Under the pieces are notes generated by a model. The model saw only the letters and a program-made list of their open reading frames with translations, ran no database searches and was not told the DNA's origin. The position numbers were made by a program, and so were the translations under genes. Of a stretch of DNA of 52,503 bases, positions 19,490-29,737 are shown one piece after another. Within the stretch, counting starts at the first letter, position 1; each line of letters begins with the position of its first letter. This stretch comes from Sulfurovum sp. (GTDB lineage: Bacteria > Campylobacterota > Campylobacteria > Campylobacterales > Sulfurovaceae), in NCBI GenBank assembly GCA_026983515.1, contig JALWHT010000035.1, forward strand, positions 13,837 through 66,339, read 5' to 3'.

Positions 19490-20005
19490 ATGAAAAAACT
19501 ACTCACCATTGTGTTGCTGACGCTTGCACTCGTAAGCACTTCACAGGCACAAACAAAAAAGAAAAGCCTCCATATCAAAGATATTAACGGGAAAAGCTAC
19601 ACTGTCAGCGGTACACCTGAAGGACTTAAAATTTCCGGAATGGAAGGCAAAGTGGTCTTTTTGGAATTCTTCGGTCACAAATGCCCTCCCTGTCTCATGA
19701 CCATCCCGCATCTGATCGATATGCAAAAAAAGCACAAAGGTAAACTTGCAGTTGTGGCCGTAGAGGTACAGGGGTACAGCAACAGTCAGTTAAAACGTTT
19801 TGTCAAACAAAAGGGCATCAACTATACCGTTATTTCCGGTGAACAGGAACGTCTTTTTGTCAGCTACATTGCACAAAGAGCACAGTGGGAGGGAAGTATC
19901 CCTTTCCTGATCGCGCTTGATACAAAAGGTGACGTTCAATTCATTCAGGTAGGCTTACTGTCAGAGTCTTCGCTTGAAAAGCTCTTTCAGCAGCTTAGCA
20001 AATAA
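19490..20005 (+). CDS. Thioredoxin-like (TlpA/ResA type) periplasmic protein
   Basis: Signal peptide MKKLLTIVLLTLALVSTSQA; VVFLEFFGHKCPPCLMTIPHL CxxC motif. Confidence 0.88.
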   Translation: MKKLLTIVLLTLALVSTSQAQTKKKSLHIKDINGKSYTVSGTPEGLKISGMEGKVVFLEFFGHKCPPCLMTIPHLIDMQKKHKGKLAVVAVEVQGYSNSQLKRFVKQKGINYTVISGEQERLFVSYIAQRAQWEGSIPFLIALDTKGDVQFIQVGLLSESSLEKLFQQLSK

Positions 20006-20007
20006 AT

Positions 20008-20784
20008 TTACTGCAACCGCACGATACCGTTGCGTATCGTGACAACCCCTTCAAGTTCCGCTTCATACACCCGCTCTCCAAAAGCAGCCAGTGCTTCATC
20101 GAGTGTAGGCATTTTTTGGCAGAAATAAAAAAAGTCATCTTTGGGTACATCACTTTCTACAGCTTCGCCAAACTGTGAAGCAAACGCTTCTACATCCCAT
20201 ATCACCTCGGCATCCCCGCTTAGAATCAGGGCATGGGTGCCCCGACTCTCCCCTATGCGATGCGGCACTACATATACTTTTTTACCCGTTTTCAATGCAC
20301 ACTCCACCGAGTGCAGTGAACCGCTTTTCAGGTCTGCTTCCGTTACAACCAAAATCTTTCCAAGCGCTACAACCAGTTCATTTCGCACCACAAAACTCCA
20401 GTTGGTCGCCCTGAAACCGTCATTAAAAGGACTCAACAGCAGCCCTTCCCGCTCAATGGATGTAATGAGCTCACTGTTGAGCACAGGGTAGCGGATGTCC
20501 ACGCCGCAGCCAAGTACAGCGATGGTATTGTTAGTACCCGCAGCCCTGTGCGCGATCGCATCCACACCCATTGCCGCACCACTGACAATGCATACCCCTC
20601 TCTTGCGCAAAGCTTTTGCAATCTCTTCTGTTATCTGCTGCGTATAAAGTGATGGCGTACGCGTACCGACAATAGAAACTTTAGGGTGGTTCAGCAATTC
20701 CAGATCACCACGAAAAAAGAGTTCCGCCGGATACTTACGCATTGCTTCCAGTTCAACAATGGTATGAGGTACCATTTGGCTCAT
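20008..20784 (-). CDS. dprA: DNA processing protein DprA/Smf
   Basis: VSIVGTRTPSLYTQQITEEIAKALRKRGVCIVSGAAMGVDAIAHRAA Rossmann motif. Start probably 20784 (MSQMVPHT). Confidence 0.88.
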   Translation of the reverse strand: MSQMVPHTIVELEAMRKYPAELFFRGDLELLNHPKVSIVGTRTPSLYTQQITEEIAKALRKRGVCIVSGAAMGVDAIAHRAAGTNNTIAVLGCGVDIRYPVLNSELITSIEREGLLLSPFNDGFRATNWSFVVRNELVVALGKILVVTEADLKSGSLHSVECALKTGKKVYVVPHRIGESRGTHALILSGDAEVIWDVEAFASQFGEAVESDVPKDDFFYFCQKMPTLDEALAAFGERVYEAELEGVVTIRNGIVRLQ

Positions 20785-20909
20785 GCCTGTCTCCTTTTTT
20801 TCTTTACATGGTACTGATAAAATAAAGCAAAGGTTAAAAATATGTCGTTTTGTCATACTTTTTGTCTAAAACAAAAGTTGGGGTATAATCACGCCAAAAA
20901 GAGGTTACA

Positions 20910-21293
20910 ATGCCGGAAAATATTGGAAAATTGATCTTGAGGGTGATGATCGGAGGGTTGATGCTTTTTCACGGCATCTACAAATTACAGCACGGCATCG
21001 GTTTCATTGAAGGGCTTCTCCATGCACATCATGCCCCTGCATGGCTTGCCTATAGTGTCTATATTGGTGAAATCGTTGCACCTATACTGCTCATAATAGG
21101 CTTCTACAGCCGCATATGGGCAGGTGTCATTGCACTCAATATGCTGGTTGCCCTTTGGCTGACACACTTCAGAGGTATGACATCACTCGGCACCTACGGT
21201 GCCTGGGGTGCAGAAAGCGCGATGTTCTTTCTGCTTGGCGCACTTGCCATCGTCTTTATCGGCTCGGGAAGCTATGCAGTAAAACGAGACTGA
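20910..21293 (+). CDS. DoxX-family membrane protein
   Basis: Four TM segments; LILRVMIGGLMLFHGIYKLQHGIGFIEGLL. Confidence 0.82.
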   Translation: MPENIGKLILRVMIGGLMLFHGIYKLQHGIGFIEGLLHAHHAPAWLAYSVYIGEIVAPILLIIGFYSRIWAGVIALNMLVALWLTHFRGMTSLGTYGAWGAESAMFFLLGALAIVFIGSGSYAVKRD

Positions 21294-21296
21294 GTC

Positions 21297-22364
21297 TCAC
21301 TCTACCCTGAATATTTTATCCACATAAACCACATCGACATCTTTCAGCAGAGGTGCGGCACTTTTAAGTGCTGCAATCGTCACTTTATGCGGATGCCCGA
21401 TGGCAATGGCATACCCATGCTTCTTCGCAAGAGAAATCGCTTTTTTTAACTGTGCATGAATCGCCGGAACCGAGTGGACATTGTCGAGGAATATATCACG
21501 CGCCACATAGGCATCACCATGCGCATGCGCTATTTTCCCAACTTTTGATTTGGAAGAGGTGCGGCTGTCGATAAACATGAAATCCTCTTTACGCATCGCT
21601 TCATAAAGCCGGTTCATCGCCGCTTCATTCGCAGTAAAAACCGATCCGGTATGGTTGTTGATGAAGTGCGCCCGTGGGAAAAGTCGGCGAAGCTCCTTTA
21701 CCCGTGTCTCCATCTGCGACCTGCTGAAACCGGACATCAGTGTTTTACTCTGTGTATTGAACTTCGCACTGCCCGACTCCATCGGCAGGTGTATCATGTA
21801 GTGCACAACATTGCGCGCCAGCCTCGGTGTATGCGGTGAGAGCGTATAGGGAGGAAAGATAGAAGGCGTTACAGGGTAGCCTATATGCTGAATGTCGTGA
21901 AGCTGCTGCTGTGTATGCACATCGTCAATAATAATCACAAGCCTTGGCCGCTCTCCTCTGTAGGCAAGCTTGACATGTTTGGCAAAAGGCTGAACCGTTA
22001 TTGGCTCTGATACAGATGTTGCCTGAGGCTTCCTTTTAAGCGGGTGACTTTTCTCTTTTGGTTTCCCACTCTTTTTGACAGACTTCTTATAATGCGTTTT
22101 AACCGTTTTTGTATACTCTTTTTTTGGCCCGCTTTCCGTTTTCTGCCAGCATGTGCCAAGACAGTACCCTACCCCAACCAGTAGTAACATAGCCAGAAGC
22201 ACCAGAAATACTTTAACAAAGATGTTTGATTTTTGAGGTTTCTTCTTGCTGCTTCTCTTTTTGCGTGACGGTGTTCTCTTTTTGGTGTTAACGGTACTTT
22301 TCCTGTCTGAGCTTTTACTGGGTGTCGATTTTGTAGTTCTCTTTTTTCCGGAACCTGGTGCCAT
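21297..22364 (-). CDS. Divergent polysaccharide deacetylase (YibQ-like) with basic N-terminal tail and single TM
   Basis: RPRLVIIIDDVHTQQQLHDIQ, NNHTGSVFTANEAAMNRL, FIDSRTSSKSK, IAIGHPHKVTIAALK. Confidence 0.8.
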   Translation of the reverse strand: MAPGSGKKRTTKSTPSKSSDRKSTVNTKKRTPSRKKRSSKKKPQKSNIFVKVFLVLLAMLLLVGVGYCLGTCWQKTESGPKKEYTKTVKTHYKKSVKKSGKPKEKSHPLKRKPQATSVSEPITVQPFAKHVKLAYRGERPRLVIIIDDVHTQQQLHDIQHIGYPVTPSIFPPYTLSPHTPRLARNVVHYMIHLPMESGSAKFNTQSKTLMSGFSRSQMETRVKELRRLFPRAHFINNHTGSVFTANEAAMNRLYEAMRKEDFMFIDSRTSSKSKVGKIAHAHGDAYVARDIFLDNVHSVPAIHAQLKKAISLAKKHGYAIAIGHPHKVTIAALKSAAPLLKDVDVVYVDKIFRVE

Positions 22365-22400
22365 AGTGCTCCACCTGTTTGAAGTACGGCATTATAGCAA

Positions 22401-22537
22401 AAGAATGAAGAAAGGTAAAAAATTAAAAAGGAAAAGTTAAAAAGGAAAAAATAATGTAAACAAACTCAAGATTTTTTGTGAGTTTGCTGTAGATTTGGGT
22501 GCGTGAAAATTAAAAGTTAAAGAGGAAAAGGGAAACA
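22401..22537. repeat. Two degenerate heptanucleotide arrays (22401-22456 and 22503-22537)
   Basis: aagaatg aagaaag gtaaaaa attaaaa aggaaaa gttaaaa aggaaaa aataatg; gtgaaaa ttaaaag ttaaaga ggaaaag ggaaaca. Confidence 0.7.
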
Positions 22538-22560
22538 TAGTAATCTAAACTGATTCAAGA

Positions 22561-22662
22561 TTTTTGACAAGTTGTGCTTAGATTTGTAGGTTTGGGCAAA
22601 GGAGCTTACGAATAGTAAGTGACTGCGCCCATCCTGCAAAGATGAGCGCAAATTGTCAAAAA
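22561..22662. repeat. About 102-bp element bounded by 17-bp imperfect terminal inverted repeats
   Basis: TTTTTGACAAGTTGTGC (22561-22577) versus GCGCAAATTGTCAAAAA (22646-22662): 15 WC pairs, 1 G-T, 1 mismatch; internal hairpin CTTAC-GAATA-GTAAG. Confidence 0.6.
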
Positions 22663-22664
22663 GA

Positions 22665-23696
<1,032 letters not shown>

Positions 23697-23827
23697 TTAT
23701 CCTTGATGTGTAAAAATTTTCGCGATTATACCCAAATCTTGCTTACGCCCTGCGACAGTATACCTCTTTCAGTTTCCATTTATTTTATGCTATAATCTTT
23801 CTTAATATTCCAAACCAAGGAGTCTGC

Positions 23828-24304
23828 GTGATCGCACTGCTGAATGAAGTAACCTGGTGGCACTGGGTTATCTTTGGTGTTCTGCTCATTGTTATTGAAA
23901 TGAGTACCGGTACCTTTTTTATGCTGACGCTTGGTGTTTCCGCGATACTCGTAGGCATACTCGACATCATTTTCGAGCTCTCCATTCAGGTCGAAATTCT
24001 GCTGTGGCTGCTCTTTGCCATTGCCTCGGTACTGGTCTGGATAAAGTGGTTCAAAGACCATACCGTCTCCAACAGCGGACAGTCTGACTACCGGCTGGAA
24101 ACGCTGGGTACCGTCACAGGTGAGATTCACCCCCACGGCAGAGGCAAAGTCACTTTCGATACCCCGGTTTTGGGCAATACGCAGTGGCATGCGACCGCTA
24201 AAACAGACATACCAAAAGGTACCCGTGTCAAGATTGTCGAAATCAACGGGCAGCTGATCGAAGTTGCCCCTGTTACAGAAAACAAAACACAACAAGGAGC
24301 ATAA
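23828..24304 (+). CDS. NfeD-family membrane protein (GTG start)
   Basis: N-terminal TM segments plus OB-fold (LGTVTGEIHPHGRGKVTFDTPVLGNTQWHATAKTDIPKGTRVKIVEINGQLIEV); followed by slipin. Confidence 0.85.
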   Translation: MIALLNEVTWWHWVIFGVLLIVIEMSTGTFFMLTLGVSAILVGILDIIFELSIQVEILLWLLFAIASVLVWIKWFKDHTVSNSGQSDYRLETLGTVTGEIHPHGRGKVTFDTPVLGNTQWHATAKTDIPKGTRVKIVEINGQLIEVAPVTENKTQQGA

Positions 24305-24306
24305 CC

Positions 24307-25164
24307 ATGGAAGCATTAACCGTACTGATCATCATTGCCGCGGGTGTTGTCTACACCCTCTACAAAGGTATCAACATCGTCCCGCAGGGGGAAGAGTGGG
24401 TTGTCGAGCGTCTTGGAAAATTTGCACGCACCCTCAAACCGGGACTCAATATCATTGTCCCCTATATCGAATCAGTCAGAGAAAAAGTCTCTACCCGTGA
24501 CATCATTCTTGACATTCCCCAGCAGGAAGTCATCACCCGCGACAACGCTGTCATCACCACCAATGCCGTCACTTTCGCACGTGTGACCAATCCGCGTGAT
24601 GCCATCTACGGCATCGAGGATTTCCACCTTGCCATTCAGCAGCTGGTCATGACCACACTGCGTTCCATTCTCGGTGAAATGACACTCGATGAAGCGCTCA
24701 GCAACCGTGAGCACATCAAGACCAAACTCAAAGATGCCATCATCGACGATGTGGCCGACTGGGGTGTAACCATCAAGAGTGTCGAGATTCAGGACATCTC
24801 TCCAAGTGCATCCATGCAGGAGTCCATGGAGCGCCAGGCTGCGGCCGAACGTGAACGCCGCGCCATTGAAACGACCGCGGAAGGAAACAAGAACGCCGCC
24901 ATTTTGGAAGCGGACGGAAAACTCGAAGCGGCCAAAAGAGAAGCAGAAGCACAGGTTGCGCTTGCCAACGCTTCTGCCGAAGCGATCAGACTTATCTCCG
25001 ACAACATTCAAGACAAAGAGCTGCCTGCCATGTTCCTGCTCGGTGACCGCTATATCAACTCGCTTGAGCAGATCAGCAAAAGCCAGAACTCCAAGTTCGT
25101 CATCTATCCTGCCGATATTCAGGGTGCCATCAAAGGAATGCTCGGCGGCGCATTCAAAAACTAA
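24307..25164 (+). CDS. SPFH/stomatin-family protein (slipin/QmcA-like)
   Basis: NIVPQGEEWVVERLGKFARTLKPGLNIIVPYIESVREKVSTRD; coiled-coil MERQAAAERERRAIETTAEGNKNAAILEADGKLEAAKREAEAQ. Confidence 0.92.
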   Translation: MEALTVLIIIAAGVVYTLYKGINIVPQGEEWVVERLGKFARTLKPGLNIIVPYIESVREKVSTRDIILDIPQQEVITRDNAVITTNAVTFARVTNPRDAIYGIEDFHLAIQQLVMTTLRSILGEMTLDEALSNREHIKTKLKDAIIDDVADWGVTIKSVEIQDISPSASMQESMERQAAAERERRAIETTAEGNKNAAILEADGKLEAAKREAEAQVALANASAEAIRLISDNIQDKELPAMFLLGDRYINSLEQISKSQNSKFVIYPADIQGAIKGMLGGAFKN

Positions 25165-25169
25165 GGCGC

Positions 25170-26618
25170 CTACTCCTCCAGTGCGGCGAAATATTCCATT
25201 TCGTAACCGCTGATAACGCGTACCAAGTTGGTAGAACCCGGCACACCGGCCGGATCACCCGCAACCAAAATATAATTGCTCTCTTTTTGCAGCAATTTAC
25301 GCGCAAGTCCTTCAGCCATTACCTGTGCCATCATCTGTCTGAGTTTCCCCTCTTTGACAGAAAATGCCGGCACCACACCCCATACCAGCGTCAGAGTACG
25401 TGCCGTCTTCTCATCGTGCGTAACGGCGTAGATGGGTCTGCTTGGCCGGTAGCGTGCCGTCTTTTTGGCAGAGCCACCCGAAGAGGTCATAGCAATGATC
25501 CCTGCTGTTTCCAGACTCTCCGAAAGCCGTACGGCAGCATCATCGATCTTGTCTCCACGGTCATACATTGGGAACATATCGAACTTGTGGAAGGGGTAGA
25601 AAGTCTCTGCCGCCTGCACCGTCTTGAACATCGTCTCCACCGCAAGCACCGGATTGTGCCCTATGGCACTTTCTTCAGAAAGCATCACAGCATCTGTACC
25701 GTCAAGCACTGCGTTGGCAACATCACTGATCTCTGCACGCGAAGCAGTCTCCTTGGTAGTCATCGAAAGCAGCATCTGCGTAGCGACAATAACCGGCTTG
25801 CTACGTGCATTGGCCTTTTCTACCAGCATCTTCTGTGTTAGCGGCACTTCATAGTAGGGAATCTCTATGCCAAGATCACCCCTTGCTACCATAATACCGT
25901 CTGAAACTTCCAAAATTGCATCGATGTTCTCGACCGCATCGAATTTCTCGATTTTCGCCAGCAGCTGCACCTTGCCGCCAAGCGAGTCTACAACCTCGGC
26001 AGCACGCTGCATATCCTTAGCCGACTGCACAAAAGAGATGGCCATAAAATCAACACCGTTTGCCACACCCCACGCAATATCCTTTCTGTCTTTTGGCGTC
26101 AGAACATCGATACCCAGGCGTGTGTTGGGGAAATTGACTCCTTTGCGAGAAGAGAGCATCCCTTCGTTTTCTACTTTGACAATCACCCTCTCAGGACTCT
26201 TCTGCGTAACTACCGCCCGTATGATGCCGTCATAAAGGTAAATGTACTCTCCTACCTGCAGCTGATCGAGCACTTGCGGTTCATTGATACTCAGACGGTA
26301 TCTTCCCGGTGCAACCTGCTTTCCGACAATATCTTCCTTCACAAACTCAAGTACATCTCCGCTTTTCAGCTGAAAATCTGACTCCAACATACCTACCCGA
26401 ATTTTAGGGCCGCTGATATCCTGTAGTACCCCGGTAATGAGTCCTGTCTGGGCAACCGCTTTGCGAATACGCCCAAGAACTGTGCTGTGGTAGTCGTGTG
26501 TACCGTGTGAAAAGTTAAGCCTAAAGACATTAACCCCCGCACGAATGAGCGCAACAATCTTCTCATAACTGTCAGATGCCGGCCCGACCGTGGCGATGAT
26601 CTTGGTACGTTTTTTCAT
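25170..26618 (-). CDS. pyk: Pyruvate kinase
   Basis: TKIIATVGPASDSYEKIVALIRAGVNVFRLNFSHG; MVARGDLGIEIP; DAVMLSEESAIG. Confidence 0.97.
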   Translation of the reverse strand: MKKRTKIIATVGPASDSYEKIVALIRAGVNVFRLNFSHGTHDYHSTVLGRIRKAVAQTGLITGVLQDISGPKIRVGMLESDFQLKSGDVLEFVKEDIVGKQVAPGRYRLSINEPQVLDQLQVGEYIYLYDGIIRAVVTQKSPERVIVKVENEGMLSSRKGVNFPNTRLGIDVLTPKDRKDIAWGVANGVDFMAISFVQSAKDMQRAAEVVDSLGGKVQLLAKIEKFDAVENIDAILEVSDGIMVARGDLGIEIPYYEVPLTQKMLVEKANARSKPVIVATQMLLSMTTKETASRAEISDVANAVLDGTDAVMLSEESAIGHNPVLAVETMFKTVQAAETFYPFHKFDMFPMYDRGDKIDDAAVRLSESLETAGIIAMTSSGGSAKKTARYRPSRPIYAVTHDEKTARTLTLVWGVVPAFSVKEGKLRQMMAQVMAEGLARKLLQKESNYILVAGDPAGVPGSTNLVRVISGYEMEYFAALEE

Positions 26619-26630
26619 GCATTATCCTCT

Positions 26631-27287
26631 CTATTTTGAAAAGTGCTGGTAGTCTTTGACGCCATGCCAGTCACCACCCCACTGCCAGCCATACGCCTTG
26701 AATACCTTTACCGCTTCGTCATTTCTCAGCAAAATGGCTTTGTCCTCAGCACTGCTGTTTCGGTGTTGCCGTTTTCTGCACTGAAGCGATGCTTTATGTG
26801 CAATGTGTCCATTTCTGGAAATGTAAGGATTTTCAAGCGGATTGAGGTCGATTGCCCTGCCGTAACTGTGTTTGGACCACTTTTTGCTACCTGTAGCATT
26901 GCGACAGTTGAATGCCGACGTATTGTCTGCGTCAATACTTTTCCAGTCATTGCCGCCAAAATCGCTGACCAGACGCATTTGCCGGATGGGATACCCTGAC
27001 TTGTAAAGTTTTTTAAAGACTTCGGTTACCTCTTTGGCCACAGCTTTGTGTACAATCATCTCTCCGGTACGCTCTTTTCCTGTAAAGTCGATATAGGTCA
27101 TGGTCAGATAGCGTAAATTTTGGTAGTGCACCGGACATCCCTCATGCCAGGAGTGCCCCTTAATCATACGTGCCTTTACCGTTTTGTTGACAGGAGCAAT
27201 TGTAGCATGGTATTTTCCCCATGCATCCCCTGTCAAGAACAGGAAGAGTATGCCATGCAATACATACCTGTACGGCTTACCGACCAT
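26631..27287 (-). CDS. Peptidase M15-like (D-Ala-D-Ala carboxypeptidase-like) protein
   Basis: SAFNCRNATGSKKWSKHSYGRAIDLNPLENPY and WGGDWHGVKDYQHF: M15 metal-ligand motifs. Start taken at 27287. Confidence 0.75.
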   Translation of the reverse strand: MVGKPYRYVLHGILFLFLTGDAWGKYHATIAPVNKTVKARMIKGHSWHEGCPVHYQNLRYLTMTYIDFTGKERTGEMIVHKAVAKEVTEVFKKLYKSGYPIRQMRLVSDFGGNDWKSIDADNTSAFNCRNATGSKKWSKHSYGRAIDLNPLENPYISRNGHIAHKASLQCRKRQHRNSSAEDKAILLRNDEAVKVFKAYGWQWGGDWHGVKDYQHFSK

Positions 27288-27591
27288 GCAATACTGCCTG
27301 CAGCTTTTCAATTTGTTCATGCAATGATTCGTCTTCCCGCAGATCATTCATCTTGTCTCCGGCATCGATATTACCAAGGTTATAGAGCAGCCCTTTCAAA
27401 GCATGCAGGGACTTGTCAATGGCTTCTTTGTCAGGTTCGGGTTCAGATAAAAGCTGCATCAGCTTTTCCATTTCCGCTTCCAAATCACGTCTGCCTGAAA
27501 GAAGCAGTTTTTCCACCTGCTCTTCCTGAAATCCAAAATTTTCAAACTTTTTAGCTGCAATCTGCAAACTTTCTTCCACAAGTGTATTCAT
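27277..27591 (-). CDS. Histidine phosphotransfer (HPt) domain protein
   Basis: IDKSLHALKGLLYNLGN matches the HxxKG HPt phosphosite; about 104 aa helical. Start taken as MNTLVEES at 27591. Confidence 0.7.
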   Translation of the reverse strand: MNTLVEESLQIAAKKFENFGFQEEQVEKLLLSGRRDLEAEMEKLMQLLSEPEPDKEAIDKSLHALKGLLYNLGNIDAGDKMNDLREDESLHEQIEKLQAVLHGR

Positions 27592-27729
27592 CGTACTTTT
27601 CCCTTTTGTCTGTGCATATTGTATATTGTACACTATTTCCTATTTTGAAACCATACAAACCGCTTCAAGAATATATACCGTATAGTTTGCTATACTATCT
27701 GACAAAACAATCATACAGAGAGCGTAAAA

Positions 27730-28380
27730 ATGGTAAGCTTAGCAGTAGCAGACGATCATGAACTCATTCGTAACGGTCTTGAAATGATCATTCGTACACG
27801 CAGTGATATGCAGGTTACCGTGCAGGCGGCCAGTTATCATGAACTTCTTGAAGGTTTGGGTAAAGAGCATGTCGACCTTCTTTTGCTCGATCTCAACCTT
27901 GGCGACCTCAATGGTCTTGCCACCATTGAAGAGATCCGTACACGCTACCCTAATCTGCCTATTCTTGTACTTAGTGCCTATCCTGAAGAAGTATATGCCC
28001 TGCGTGCATTTAAAAGCGGTGCGCTGGGCTACCTGAACAAATCTGTTGTCTCTTCGGAACTGATTGATGCTATCACAACGGTATTGCGGGGAGAGAAATA
28101 TATCAGCAGAACATTCGAAGAGATTTTGCCCTTTGGAACAGACCTCAATCCAGAAAAAAAAGCCATTGGCGACCTCCTCTCAAAAAGAGAGTTTGAAGTA
28201 CTCAACCTCATTGCACAGGGAAAATCCCCAAAAGAGATTGCCGAGGAGATGGCGCTTAGTCCAAAAACCGTTTCAACCTACCGCACACGTATTCTGGACA
28301 AACTCTCCCTTGAAAATACGGCTCAGCTTCAGCGTTTTGCCTATGAAACATTTTCGGGCAATACTGAATCTACACAGTAG
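27730..28380 (+). CDS. Response regulator, NarL/FixJ family
   Basis: REC (LAVADDHELIRNGLEMII, DLLLLDLNLGDLNG) plus LuxR HTH (LSKREFEVLNLIAQGKSPKEIAEEMALSPKTVSTYRTRILDKL). Confidence 0.93.
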   Translation: MVSLAVADDHELIRNGLEMIIRTRSDMQVTVQAASYHELLEGLGKEHVDLLLLDLNLGDLNGLATIEEIRTRYPNLPILVLSAYPEEVYALRAFKSGALGYLNKSVVSSELIDAITTVLRGEKYISRTFEEILPFGTDLNPEKKAIGDLLSKREFEVLNLIAQGKSPKEIAEEMALSPKTVSTYRTRILDKLSLENTAQLQRFAYETFSGNTESTQ

Positions 28381-29725
28381 TCACAGGGAAAAGTATTTTA
28401 AAGATCGCACCCCGTTCTCCATTGCAGACAGAGAGTTCACCCATGCAGTGCTTTTCAATAATCAGTTTGGACATATAAAGCCCAAGCCCTGTACCTCCGC
28501 TCTCCTCTTTTGTTGTAAAATAGGGATCAAAAATTCTATCGATGATCTCTTCGGAAATACCGCCACCGTTGTCTTCAATTTCCAAACAGGACTTCCCTTC
28601 TTCATGATGCATACGGATAATGATCTCCTTCTGACTCTGTGACGTTTTTGAAAGGACATCCTTGGCATTGTTCAACAAGTTCAACACCACATGCAAAATT
28701 TCATTGGGGTAGGAGTGAATAACACAGTTGCACCTTCCTGCCATCGTAACCTGAATATCTTCCGCTTCAAGAATAGGAAAAACCAACTCCAAGGCATCAT
28801 CGACGATTTCGGATAGTACCAGATTGCACTTCTCCTGATCCTGGGCAAAAAAATTCCTGAAATCATCAATGGTTTTGGAAAGATGCTGCACATACTCTTC
28901 AATACGTTTTGTCTTTTCTACCACCTTCTCTGTATCACATTTCCCCTGCCTGCTCATCACCTGCAGTCCGGAGTTTGTCAGAGCAATAGCATTGAGCGGC
29001 TGTCGCCACTGGTGGGCGATCATACTTAACACTTCCCCCATCTGCGCATATCGTGCCTGTCTGAAGAGCATCTGTTCCTGTTCGCTGTTTTTTCGAACTT
29101 CTTCCTCTACACGTTCTTCCAGACTCTCATTCAGCATTTCCAGCTCTTTCGTACGTTTTTCAAGTTCCTGCGTCTTTTTTTGCACTTCCTCAGAAAGTCT
29201 GCTTTGAATATATTTGAGACGGCGAGTGGAATCTTCTTCAATGCTGGCATACCAATTGGAGATCATCAGAACGATCACCATATTGAGCAGCCAAATAAAA
29301 AAATCTACCACACTAAGAGAAAAGCTCTCCCTATCCACCGCAAAAAGTATCAGCAGCAGTACCGTCAAACTGCTTATCCAATAGAGTGCTTCATCCCGGT
29401 CAAACAGATAATAGATCATGTAGACAACAGTGGAGAACCATATAAAACGGATAGGAATGTCAGGATGGTTTCTCAAAAGGAATAAAGACGCAATAACCGC
29501 AGCAAAGAATACAATCCGTGTAACGATTTTATAGGCTTCTTTATTTTTTTGTATTTTGACAAAACCCCAAACAGAAATAAGGGTAAAGATAAAATCAGCA
29601 ATAGACTGTGCTGTATCACCTTCAATAAAACGGACAATGGTCATTAAGCCCATTGTGAGTATCAGTACCACAAGAATACGAAGGAGCAACTCTACTTTCT
29701 GAACGGTAAAATGCTTTCTATGCAC
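28370..29725 (-). CDS. Membrane sensor histidine kinase
   Basis: Multi-TM N-terminus; MIAHQWRQPLNAIALTNSGLQVM DHp box; HATPase DNGGGISEEIIDRIFDPYFTTKEESGGTGLGLYMSKLIIEKH. Confidence 0.92.
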   Translation of the reverse strand: MHRKHFTVQKVELLLRILVVLILTMGLMTIVRFIEGDTAQSIADFIFTLISVWGFVKIQKNKEAYKIVTRIVFFAAVIASLFLLRNHPDIPIRFIWFSTVVYMIYYLFDRDEALYWISSLTVLLLILFAVDRESFSLSVVDFFIWLLNMVIVLMISNWYASIEEDSTRRLKYIQSRLSEEVQKKTQELEKRTKELEMLNESLEERVEEEVRKNSEQEQMLFRQARYAQMGEVLSMIAHQWRQPLNAIALTNSGLQVMSRQGKCDTEKVVEKTKRIEEYVQHLSKTIDDFRNFFAQDQEKCNLVLSEIVDDALELVFPILEAEDIQVTMAGRCNCVIHSYPNEILHVVLNLLNNAKDVLSKTSQSQKEIIIRMHHEEGKSCLEIEDNGGGISEEIIDRIFDPYFTTKEESGGTGLGLYMSKLIIEKHCMGELSVCNGERGAIFKILFPVTTV

Positions 29726-29737
29726 CTCTGTTTCTCC

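Noticed and set aside
20020-20041. Hairpin CACGATAC-CGTTGC-GTATCGTG at the dprA 3' end
   Set aside because: Could terminate the convergent thioredoxin transcript but has no U-run and sits in coding sequence; unsupported.
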